Below are positions 45,656-55,260 of a stretch of DNA of 64,000 nt, piece by piece (the first letter of the stretch is position 1; each line of letters opens with the position of its first letter). The DNA lies in the NCBI GenBank assembly GCA_027596195.1, contig JADGJG010000022.1, forward strand, positions 21,128 to 85,127. Reading direction: 5' to 3'. The notes under the pieces were generated by a model that did not search any database, was not told the origin of the DNA, and saw only the letters and a program-made list of their open reading frames with translations. The position numbers and the translations under genes are program-made. Source of the stretch: Podochytrium sp. JEL0797. Its lineage: Eukaryota; Chytridiomycota; Chytridiomycetes; Chytridiales; Chytriomycetaceae.

Positions 45656-47632
45656 TTATAAGGAGTGACTCCCACACAGACACACCAAGAAGTTCATCCA
45701 TTTCGGATACACACCCACCCCACGTCTCCTACGCGTTGAAACCCCGCGAAACGAAATCCTTCCAAAAACAAAGCCTTCACTCCTTCGCAAAGTACTCAAA
45801 AAAACCAATTCAACAGCCCTCGTCATGTTCGCAAGCCGCATCCTCAGTGCCACCTCACGATCATGCGGGTACAGCAATTTTGCCATTATGGCCATAGTGC
45901 AAGTGTCCTTGTCGACGGAATGTGGATTCAAGAGGGTGGAGGGAGGAAGAGAAGGGCGGGGAAGCCTGGGGGGCGTTCCGCAAGAAACCATTCTCCCAGG
46001 GTCACAGTCAACTCGAATCGCCCAGCCTTAACCACTCCAGACATCTTTGCGTGGTCAATAGAGGAGCAAATAGTCTCGATCGTCTTCCAAAGGAACTCAA
46101 TCGTGCGCTTGTCAGCTATCGCTGACACTGTGTCCCACAAATCAAATGGCCACAGGGCTGAGCAGGGCTGTGTCAAGTCGGGGCCCAGATAGGGGCCACT
46201 AGAGGGATCCGGGTCTGATCCTACAATCCGATGTTCGAGATGTGACTGAGGGAACCAAGGCGTCGACATCAACGGCTTTCCAAAGCGGCGAGAGAAGCTC
46301 AAACTGCTCTCGAACTGCTGGCGAGACGAGCAGAAACCAATGTTCTAAAGGATCGACGAAGGCCGTTGAAGGATGAGATTCGTGGAGATCAGCGACACTG
46401 GGAAGCGAGGCGGGTTGGGGCGGTTGGGCACGGGTTGGGGTTCCGTTTTTTTTTTTTCAAAACACGCGAAGACGGGGAAACGACAAAACGCGCTATCGGA
46501 AGAGAGATTTGCGCGAATAAAGTTATACATGTCCAACAGCTGTGGATGAAAAGTCTGCGCCAGTTTCACCACCCAGAAAAACGCCTGCATGCAATAGCTG
46601 GCAGCGGATTTCGTACCTTCAAATTGTTTTTAATTCTTTTGGTGTGGTTGGCAGGCAGTGAACGTACCGAAACCGCCATTCTGGGACTGTGCGGTTCTGC
46701 GTTCCAGCGGCATCGTCCCATACATTTCAAGAAATTTCACTCCATGCAAGCTGGGTTTCGGGTGCGCCAAATATGTACTGAACTCCGTCAATTCGTGATG
46801 CAGATGCTCGGTGGATGTCCCTCTCGCGTTTGCGAAAACAAGCTCCGCACGGAGGTCGGCAAGGTGCTTCTCCACGCAGTCCGCGTAAAGATACATTCCA
46901 CGACGAAGGGAGCTCAATCCCTGGGGAAGGGTTTGCGAGTTTCTGGCGATACGCGCGCTTGGCCTAGCCGATTTGCTTGTGCTGTGCGCTTTCGCAACTT
47001 ATGGTCCACGAGATTTTTTGCGAATGGTGGATGTAGAAGGAATGTAGTAGATTTGGAATTTGGATCCACTTCAGAACCGGAATCGGATTCTGTTAAATGA
47101 TAACGTCGTGAGTTTATGAGAATTACGTGACCAAGTCGGAAATCGTTCAAACCATTGTCATCCCCGAAATCTGCGACTTCGTTGTCGCTTCCCGCCATAT
47201 CAAAGACGAATGCGGCCTTGTCAATGACATCTGGCACTTTTGGAGACTGAATTAGTTGGTTTATCGATTGAAAACAAGCCACATACCATTCGTTCTTGGC
47301 TTCTTGTTACCATGTGCAGCAGCGATGTCGGCGGCAGCGCGTTTCGCATTGCGTACGTTTGGTTCCGCTCTCAGACGTAACCACTTGGCTTTGCTGGGCT
47401 CAAAGAGATGCAGAAGCAATCCTCCACTGCATTCGTCATCGACATCGTCATCGGAGCACGCGTTGTCCTCGCCCACGGAAGTTTCCGGGAAACTCGGCCC
47501 ACCGGGCTGGAGGTCGGACTGGTATCTCGAAATAGGCGCCGTCGAGTATTCAGGATCCCGCAACGAACCAGGAGGAGGCGGTGATGGCAACATCGCTGCA
47601 CAAGCAAAGAGGGGGCGGTGATCAGTCGCCAT
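45656..47632 (-). CDS. Hypothetical multi-exon gene, structure tentative
   Basis: Exon 1 from ATG 47632 reads MATDHRPLFACAAMLPSPPP, with an acidic patch (EDNACSDDDVDDECSGG) and a basic stretch (RNAKRAAADIAAAHGNKKPR) that could be a nuclear signal. After GTATGT near 47290 an exon gives VPDVIDKAAFVFDMAGSDNE. Further open segments are LSSLRRGMYLYADCVEKHLA, TEHLHHELTEFSTYLAHPKP, then after an intron with GTACGT near 46665 SAASYCMQAFFWVVKLAQTF, and later TVSAIADKRTIEFLWKTIET and LYPHDREVALRMRLANMTRA. I see no known domain. Several joins need frame changes I could not settle, so it may be a real gene or a decayed one. A partial copy lies at 49727-50245. Confidence 0.45.
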
Positions 47633-48220
47633 GGAGGGCCAAACGCGCGGGTGGGGGGAGCTGACCTGGATGAGCAAATGTCCACCGGAGCTTTAAGGTA
47701 TATATGGCCGTAGTTATTTGATTTGTTTGCACCGGGTTGTTATCTGCGGTTGTCGTACATGAACATGATGGATTGCAGCGCGTGCGTGCAATCGCAAATT
47801 TGATAGCTGATTGCCTCGGGCGATAAATTGCGATTGGAAAGCGCGCGTACAGAGATTTGTTGATGGCGGGTGACAAAGTTTGCCCAGTCACGAAGCGGCT
47901 TGACAATTCCACGACAATTCCTGATTGCACGTGTTCCACTGCCAAGTCTGTCAAGCCACTGACTATTCCCTGATAATTGAGCCGCGCGCACGTGCGAATC
48001 TGCCCAGTCTGAGACAATTCCGATGCCAAGTCGCACGCCGCTTAATTATTACGCTCCCAAAACGAGTCGGAAGAATCGTTTATGCAAACCGAATCGAAAG
48101 AATCGTTTACGCTGGTGCCCTACCTATTTCCCTTGATATGCTGACCCTCGCAACAGGCTACACATTCTCCGACAGGCTAGCGCAAACTCGTTATTTTATT
48201 CCTTTGCACAATACGAACGT
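47633..48220. other. Intergenic, 588 bp
   Basis: Between the start of the hypothetical gene and the end of the HNH gene. Contains a short direct repeat, GAAGAATCGTTTATGC and GAAAGAATCGTTTACGC, at about 48069 and 48096. No gene, RNA or clear regulatory motif recognised. Confidence 0.45.
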
Positions 48221-49621
48221 TCAAGACGCAAACATGTCAACCAAAGTATCACTATTAATGCCTTGCGCAAGGGCTTTTCCAGCTGGAGACCCATCAAAAA
48301 ATTCTTCCACCCTGAACCTGGCCACGCGAACAGCCTCAGCCATCCCATCTTCTTCATCACTGCCCACTTCCATATCATCCACACTGCCAGAACCGCCCAT
48401 ATGCAGAAAAACGCTGTTTCGAAAATGAAACTCCACCAGCTGCCGATGGGGCCGGGTTTCAGAAGAGCACCAGCACGAATTGTCTGAGCGAAGTCTCAAG
48501 TTCTCATCCAACTGGCAACCATCCATCCTTTCATAGTTGGTGGTGATAGCAACGAAGTGGTAGTGTCCATTCTCAAACTTGAAGGAGAAGTGGCCCTTGT
48601 CAAAATCAACCGCCAAATCATTTCTCAGCAACACCCCATTCCGAACATTGTTGATTCCATTGTCCAAATCAGAAATGATGGTGCGAATATCTTGCGGCAA
48701 TGATCCCTTGCGGTTCGCATAGTCGCCCAACCACGCGTGAGCCAGGATATGTGCAGCTTGGACGGCCGAATAATCCTTTGTGACGACACAGTGGTTGTCT
48801 CGAGCAATCACACTCTTTTCGAAAATGACCGTTCGGTTGTTGGCTTCCACTGCTCGTTCAACAAGCTCAGGATCTCCAACTTCCGAAATTTCGCGCAGCG
48901 GTCGACTTCTCTTCTGGACCGATGCTGGGCTGGAAGCAGCAGATGATTGGCTTGACCTCTTCCCTGTTGGGATGATTTGGAAGGGTTGATGGATGATGTT
49001 GAGCAGTTGGACGGAGCCGTCGATTGGAACAAGGCAGTATAGGCCAGGAGGCAAAGAATCCGAAGCGCGAGGGTGCAATTCAACAACTGGAGAGGCGGCA
49101 TCTGAGGCAGCATGGAGAGTGTAATTACTGCTTTCAAAGTCGCCGCAAACACTGGACAAGAACAACAGCAATCGTTGCCATTTCCTTCCATGTTCGCCAC
49201 AAGGTACCGCGAGCAGTCTTGTTCCATCCTTCGAGGCATTCCAGATTGATATCACCAACGAATCCGAAGACCACGAAGCCTTTGGCGAGAAATCGTGTTT
49301 TGGGACTGACTTCGGTGCTAACATAATCATTTTAGCATGTTGGGGTCGTACAACAAACGAGGAGGTTTTTTCACCAGCAACAGTCTTGATGACGAGGGCA
49401 GTCTTTGCCGTGAATCCTGTCGGGACAGCAGAGAGAAGGACGTCCGGCTCCAGAGCATCGCTCTCGACTCCATCGCAGACAGAGTGGAGGGTGAGTTGAG
49501 CGAGGGAGAGGTGATCGAGGAGAGGGGCGACTGCTGTCTTCGCAGCCGCGATCAAGTGAGCGACTGTGAGGAGCGGAAGCAACTGCTGTGGGCCACGCCC
49601 ATACGATGTGTCGATGGCCAC
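48221..49621 (-). CDS. HNH-nuclease-domain protein with possible Crinkler-type N-terminal header
   Basis: Open frame of about 466 residues. It has no ATG at its 5' end, so an upstream exon or a frame break is likely: the frame stays open to about 49690, where it meets an A7 run. The C-terminal part is the fungal HNH family (PF13391 type): NHCVVTKDYSAVQAAHILAH, then DLDNGINNVRNGVLLRNDLA and VDFDKGHFSFKFENGHYHF. His of AAHI and Asn of RNGVLL are present. The usual third His in the DLH position reads DLA. The first 120 residues (ELYIRYKDYTAVAIDTSYG, then LTVAHLIAAAKTAVAPLL and ALEPDVLLSAVPTGFTAKTA) resemble the ubiquitin-like header of Crinkler-type effectors; this is a resemblance, not a proof. 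A basic Ser-rich linker (GKRSSQSSAASSPASVQKRS) may hold a nuclear signal. Confidence 0.65.
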   Translation of the reverse strand: MAIDTSYGRGPQQLLPLLTVAHLIAAAKTAVAPLLDHLSLAQLTLHSVCDGVESDALEPDVLLSAVPTGFTAKTALVIKTVAGEKTSSFVVRPQHAKMIMLAPKSVPKHDFSPKASWSSDSLVISIWNASKDGTRLLAVPCGEHGRKWQRLLLFLSSVCGDFESSNYTLHAASDAASPVVELHPRASDSLPPGLYCLVPIDGSVQLLNIIHQPFQIIPTGKRSSQSSAASSPASVQKRSRPLREISEVGDPELVERAVEANNRTVIFEKSVIARDNHCVVTKDYSAVQAAHILAHAWLGDYANRKGSLPQDIRTIISDLDNGINNVRNGVLLRNDLAVDFDKGHFSFKFENGHYHFVAITTNYERMDGCQLDENLRLRSDNSCWCSSETRPHRQLVEFHFRNSVFLHMGGSGSVDDMEVGSDEEDGMAEAVRVARFRVEEFFDGSPAGKALAQGINSDTLVDMFAS

Positions 49622-49726
49622 CGCGGTGTAGTCCTTGTAGCGAATGTAAAGCTCTTTGTTGTCCGTTATTTTTTTCGAAGAGTGTCAAATATTATTTCAC
49701 GTGTTTCAGGTTCGACCAACAGCTCG

Positions 49727-50245
49727 TGGTCCACGAGATTTTTTGCGAATGGTGGATGTAGAAGGAACGGACGCAGTAGAGTCGGCCATTTAATATGCTT
49801 CAGAACCGGAATCGGCTTCTGTTAAATAATAACGTGAGTTTATGTGAATTGCGTTCCCAATTCGGAAATCGTTCGAACCATTGTCCTCCCCGAAATCTGC
49901 GACTTCGTTGTAGCTTTCCGCTTCATTAAAGAAAAATGCGGCCTTGTCAATGATATCGGGCACTTTTGGAGAGTGAATAAAAGGTAGCGTCGCGTTTCGC
50001 AAAGGATACGTTTGATTCCGCCCTCAGACTCAACCGCTTGGCCTTGCCGGGCTCAACGAGATGCAGAAGAACTCCTTCACTGCATTCGTCATCGTCATCG
50101 GAGCATACGTCGTCCACGGAGGTTCCAGGAAACACGGATGTTGAACGAATTAGGCAACGTTCCGATATACCACCTTTCTTTGGAACTTTATTGAGATCAA
50201 GAGCACCCACACACTCGGGACTCGATTGTCGTGGTCTCGTCAAGG
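49727..50245 (-). pseudogene. Broken partial copy of the hypothetical gene at 45656-47632
   Basis: Shares with 47005-47440: VPDIIDKAAFFFNEAESYNE (there VPDVIDKAAFVFDMAGSDNE), EVADFGEDNGSNDFR, FLLHPPFAKNLVDHEL and CSDDDDECSEGVLLHLVEPG. A deletion between SGSEA and FLLHPPF shifts the frame and the first exon is incomplete, so it cannot make the same protein. The nucleotide match is clearest at 49727-49770 (CACGAGATTTTTTGCGAATG and GTGGATGTAGAAGGAA, against 47008-47041). It may provide the 5' end of the HNH transcript. Confidence 0.65.
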
Positions 50246-50965
50246 CGAAGTGTCGGAGATCGAAACCCCGTCATAGCACACCAGGAATTATGCTTTATGG
50301 GCACCTCGAAATGTGCAGTCAAACACGGGGATTGCCCCCCCCCCCCCTTGAATCCCGTAGCTCTGGAAACCCCGTAGTACTGGAACCCCCCGTAGCATCC
50401 CCTCGTAGCACTGGAAGTCCCCGTACTACTTTTTCATTCGCAAACCAACCCCTTGACGAGCGCGTCTGCAGATGTGGGCAATCAAGCGAACGCGCTCTTT
50501 TTCCCTTTCCTTGTATTCCCAATCAACACTCCTTATTTTTAATCCAAAGTTTGGCCATTGCTTCACGCGTCAGTTTATGAAACAAACAAAGCTTCAACAC
50601 GCGTCCACTTTCTCATTCACCCAAATTGCCCACCCACATGTCCCATCTTCCTCCAAAACCGCCGCCACAACCTTCCTCGTCTTCCCCAACGCACCCGCGT
50701 TTCCAAACTGCATCCGGCCGAGGCACTCGAGAAATTGAATCTCATCCTCCCCTCAGCCCAGCGATTTGAGCTGTTCCTACCCTTCCTTACATCAAGTAAG
50801 TAGACCACTCGGGAGATCGGCGCCGAATGAGTTGAAGGAAGTGTAGTATATGATTGAAATGGATCTTCCTCCACAAACAGTGCACAAACAGTCCCTTTTG
50901 TTTTTCCGCAATTTTGTTTCTTTTTTTTTTTTTTGCAAGTGTTTCTTCTCAAGCAACCCCCGCGA
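50246..50965. other. Intergenic, about 720 bp, with short degenerate tandem repeat
   Basis: 50334-50347 is a C-run (about 14). It is followed to about 50430 by degenerate units of the form CCCGTAG(Y)(A/T)CTGGAA(N). The 50575-50810 stretch has frames on both strands without ATG-plus-domain support. A T15 run lies just before the RPA135 start. The promoter of RPA135 is presumably here. Confidence 0.5.
50333..50430. repeat. Degenerate minisatellite, 17-20 bp unit
   Basis: Successive units read CCCGTAGCTCTGGAA, CCCCGTAGTACTGGAA, CCCCCCGTAGCATC, CCCTCGTAGCACTGGAA and CCCCGTACTAC. About five units after a C-run. Confidence 0.7.
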
Positions 50966-53900
50966 ATGGCGTCTGAAAACACACACTTCCACACGACATT
51001 CCGCCAGACCCAGGCCATCCACCCGTCCAAGGGAAAACCGCACCACGCGCGGACAGCTGCCCTTTCGGCCCCGCATGTTGAATCATACAACACCATCTTC
51101 AACTTTGGCGGGCCCGGCAGCGATGGACTTCTCGACAGAGCCATCAAGGACATTGGATCCAAGGTTGTGTTTGATGGAAACACGCTGGCACCGGGAGCGA
51201 ATCTCAAGAGCATGAACAAGCTCGAAAGTGAGCCGTTTTTACCCCATTCTTTCTCACCTGCCAGTTACTCACGCCATTGGTTTTTGTCATCTGTAGTATG
51301 GTGGTCCCAGGCACTTGTGGGAAAGCCGCAAATCGAGACGTCCAAGAGTTCTGTTCCAATCACGCTTTACCCGTCCGAATGTCGCGAGCGAGGCGTTTCG
51401 TACAAGGTGAGGTTCCCTCCAGCCTTTCCCATTCCGCGTAGCAACCGCTTTCTTACCAATCCCACCCCCTCTCCCCAAAAAACAAGGCCACAATGAAAGG
51501 AAAGCTCAACTGGTCCATCAACGGAGGACCCGTGCAGAGTGATTTCCGCAACCTCGGCCACCTCCCCATTATGGTCCGTTCGAACCACTGCAACATTGAA
51601 AACGACTCGCCCGCAGACCTTGTCAAACACAAGGAAGACGCGGCCGAATTTGGCGGATACTTTATCACGAACGGAATCGAACGTCTCGTGCGTTTGTTGA
51701 TTGTGCCGCGTCGCAACCACCCGATTGCTTTATTGCGTGGAAGTTTCCAGAACCGTGGTCCGACTTACTCGCAGTATGGTGTTGCGATTCGGAGTGTGCG
51801 CGATGATATGTCGTCGCAGACCATGACGTTGCATTACTTGACGGATGGAGCGTTGAACTTGCGGTTTTCGTACCGAAAGAGTGAATACATGGTTCCCGTG
51901 TTGTTGATTCTGCGCGCGCTGCAGGAGACGTCTGATCGTGACTTGTTTATGAGAATCACGCAAGGGAAGACTGGAAACACTTTCCTGACGGATCGCGTGG
52001 AGTTGTTGTTGCGCGGGTTCCAAGGGCTCGGTGTGCACTCGAGGGACGAGTGTCGTGGATACATTGGATCCAAGTTCCATGTCATGTTGGATGCGCCGGA
52101 GGATTCGACCGATTTGGAGGGTGGAATCGAGTTTTTGAGACGTGTGGTGTTGGTGCACTTGAAGTCGGACCAGGAGAAGTTTGATATGCTAATGTATGTG
52201 GGGATGCTTTTTCGTTTATTCTCGGGCTTGTGAATGCTGACTGTTTTTTTTCAGTTTCATGATCCAAAAGCTGTACTCGCTTGTTGCTGGAGAATGCGCC
52301 GTGGACAACCCCGATTCCCCGCAACATCAAGAGGTTCTTCTTTGTGGACACTTGTTCAACTCCATCTTGAAGGTATTTCTGTTTTGGGGGTTGCTGACTG
52401 AAGATTCCAGTTTGCTCAAACGTCTCGCTGCAGGAAAAATTCGCCGACATTTTGGACGGTATCGCCATTCAAATCAAGATTGACGTTCGAAGAACTCCGA
52501 GCGCTGTGAACTTCAGAGACAGTTGAGTGAATTCCGTTTTTGTTGGTTCAGTTCGCTCGCATCTAATATGATTCAAACACCAGCCAAATATCTCAGCAAA
52601 GTCTTCGGAAAAGTCAACTCCGATATCGGAAAACGAATGGAGCACTTTTTGTCGACGGGAAATCTCGTCAGTAACTCTGGTCTCGATTTGCAACAGGTCA
52701 GTTTCGAATCACAACGTTTCTGAGCGTCGCTGTGATCTTTGAACTGATCTCTCAACCTGCTTTCAAAAATCAGACATCCGGGTACACCATCGTTGCCGAA
52801 AAGCTCAACTGGTTCCGTTACTTGTCCCACTTTGCTTCCATCCACAGAGGAGCCTTCTTTGCCGAACTCAAAACCACCACCGTCCGCAAGCTTCTCCCCG
52901 AAGCCTGGGGTTTCCTGTGTCCCGTCCACACGCCCGATGGTGGACCTTGCGGTCTCTTGAACCACTTGAGTCACACATGTCGCATCATCACCAACAAGCT
53001 CGACGTTTCGGGAATCCCCGCGTTGGTGGCGAGTCTCGGAGTCGGTCAAATGGTGGGATTGGGTCCCAAGGATGTGACGGGAGATGACGAAGTGGTTGTG
53101 GAGAACGGCAAAGACGATGCCGACGAAGACGATGCGGTGCACGTGGATCCGAGACTGAGCAAGAAGCTCATGGACAGGATGATTCTGTCGGTTCAGTTGG
53201 ACGGTCGCGTGATTGGATACTGTACGGCTGCAACGGCGCGTCGCGTGGCGGACACGTTGCGGTACTGGAAGGTGACGCAGGAGCATGGGGTTCCTCTCGA
53301 TTTGGAGATTGGTTACGTGCCTCCAAGCAAGGGTGGGCAGTACCCTGGTCTTTTCATGTTCAGTACAGCTGCGCGTATGATGCGTCCAGTGACTTACTTG
53401 CCGAACGGCAAGACGGACATGGTTGGATCGTTTGAGCAAGTGTATATGGACATTGCGTGTGTGAAGGAGGATATTGTGGCTGGAATCACGACTCACATTG
53501 AGTTGCACCCGACCAGTATTTTGAGTGTTGTGGCCAACTTGACGCCATTCTCTGATTTTAACCAGTCCCCAAGAAACATGTATCAGTGCCAGGTACGATT
53601 GAATTGCTTGCTTTTGAATTTTTCTTTGTTGAATCTCACCTTTTCCTCTCAGATGGGAAAACAATCCATGGGAACCCCCATGCACAACTTCCCGAACCGC
53701 ACAGACAACAAGCTCTACCGTCTCCAAACGGGACAATCCCCCATCGTCCGCCCGCACCTCTTCAACGAATACGGAATGGACGAGTACCCCAACGGCATGA
53801 ACGCCGTCGTCGCAGTCATTGCATACACCGGATACGACATGGAAGACGCGTCCATCCTGTCCAAGTCATCCTTCGAGCGTGGATACGGATACGGAACCGT

Positions 53901-55142
53901 GTACAAGAGCGAGTTTATCGACCTCGGAGACAAGCAGCGACGCACGGCGATGGGCGGGAAGCCGCACATTCATTTCGGGCTGTTTGGGCCCAAGGGGGAG
54001 AGCTCGTTTGTCAAGAAGGATCAAATGGACAAGTTGCTGTCGTTTATTGATTTGGATGGGTTGCCCAAGGTCGGGATCAAGTTGAGCGATGGCGATCCCA
54101 TGTATGCCACGTACAATGATATTGATGGGCAAGTGACGGTGACCAAGTTCAAGGGATTCGAGAGTGCCTATGTGGATGAAGTCAGACTGATAGGTTTGCT
54201 TTTTTCTTTTGCTGTCTCCCTGCGAAACAAGAATCGAAAATTGACATCAACTCCCAAACAGGCAACGAAGACGGATGCGGCGAACTCCAAAAAATTCACA
54301 TCAAATTCCGTATCCAACGTCCTCCCGTCATTGGAGACAAATTCTCATCCCGTCACGGACAAAAGGGAGTCATTTCCCAAAAATGGCCCACCATCGACAT
54401 GCCCTTCTCAGAATCCGGAATCGTCCCCGACGTCATCATCAACCCGCACGCTTTCCCCTCCCGAATGACCATCGGAATGTTTGTCGAGAGTCTCGCGGGA
54501 AAATCCGGCGCCCTCCACGGCCACGCGCAGGACGCGACCCCGTTCCAGTTCAACGAGGACCACGCTGCCGCCGACTTTTTCGGAAAGGAGCTCGCGACCG
54601 CTGGATTCAATTACCACGGTAACGAGCCCATGTACAGTGGAATCACGGGCCAAGAGTTCAAGGCCGACATCTACATTGGAGTCGTGTACTATCAACGTTT
54701 GCGTCACATGGTTTCCGACAAGTACCAAGTGCGTACCACGGGACCCATCCACAACCTCACGCACCAGCCCATCAAGGGACGTAAACGGTTTGGAGGAATT
54801 CGGTTGGGAGAGATGGAGCGCGATTCTCTCCTCGCGCACGGAGTCAGTTTCATTCTGCAAGACCGGTTGATGAATTGTTCCGATTACTCGCAGTGTCATG
54901 TGTGTCGGCTGTGTGGATCGATTTTGAGTCCGATTGCGGTGAGGGGCAAGTTTGGGTCGAGTGGCGGGTTGGATGCGGCGTCGAGTGGGGATCATGGGAT
55001 GAGTGAGAATCGGGACGCGATTGAGTGTTTGATGTGCAACACTTCGAGGGGGATTGATGTGATTGCGGTGCCGTATGTGTTTAGGTATTTGTGTGCAGAG
55101 TTGGTGGCCATGAATGTGAAGCTCAAGTTGGAAGTCGAGTGA
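50966..55142 (+). CDS. RPA135: DNA-directed RNA polymerase I second-largest subunit
   Basis: About ten exons from ATG 50966 (MASENTHFHTTFRQTQAIHP). Family order is complete: protrusion (YNTIFNFGGPGSDGLLDRAI), YPSECRERGVSYKATMKGKL, lobe (GYFITNGIERLVRLLIVPRR), fork (RGAFFAELKTTTVRKLLPEA), WGFLCPVHTPDGGPCGLLNH, the hybrid-binding region (MGKQSMGTPMHNFPNRTDNK), YTGYDMEDASILSKSSFERG, GDKFSSRHGQKGVISQKWP, NPHAFPSRMTIGMFVESLAG and GGIRLGEMERDSLLAHGVSF. The zinc ribbon is CHVCRLCGS and CLMCNTSRGI. The Pol I identity rests on the Pol I-specific N-terminus and GGPGSDG. It forms the active centre with RPA190 and makes rRNA precursor in the nucleolus. The region upstream has no protein gene nearby. No breaks seen. 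Confidence 0.96.
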
Positions 55143-55260
55143 GGGGGTGGATTCTAGTTTTTTTGAACTATTTTTGCGGGAATCTGGTTTTCGTTGTTTC
55201 TTTTTTGGCGATATTGTTTTTTGCACAAAATACATTTGCCAAGTTAAAAAAAAAGAGTAA

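Noticed and set aside
52573..53757. 394-residue frame antisense to RPA135
   Set aside because: Overlaps conserved RPA135 exons throughout and shows no domain of its own.
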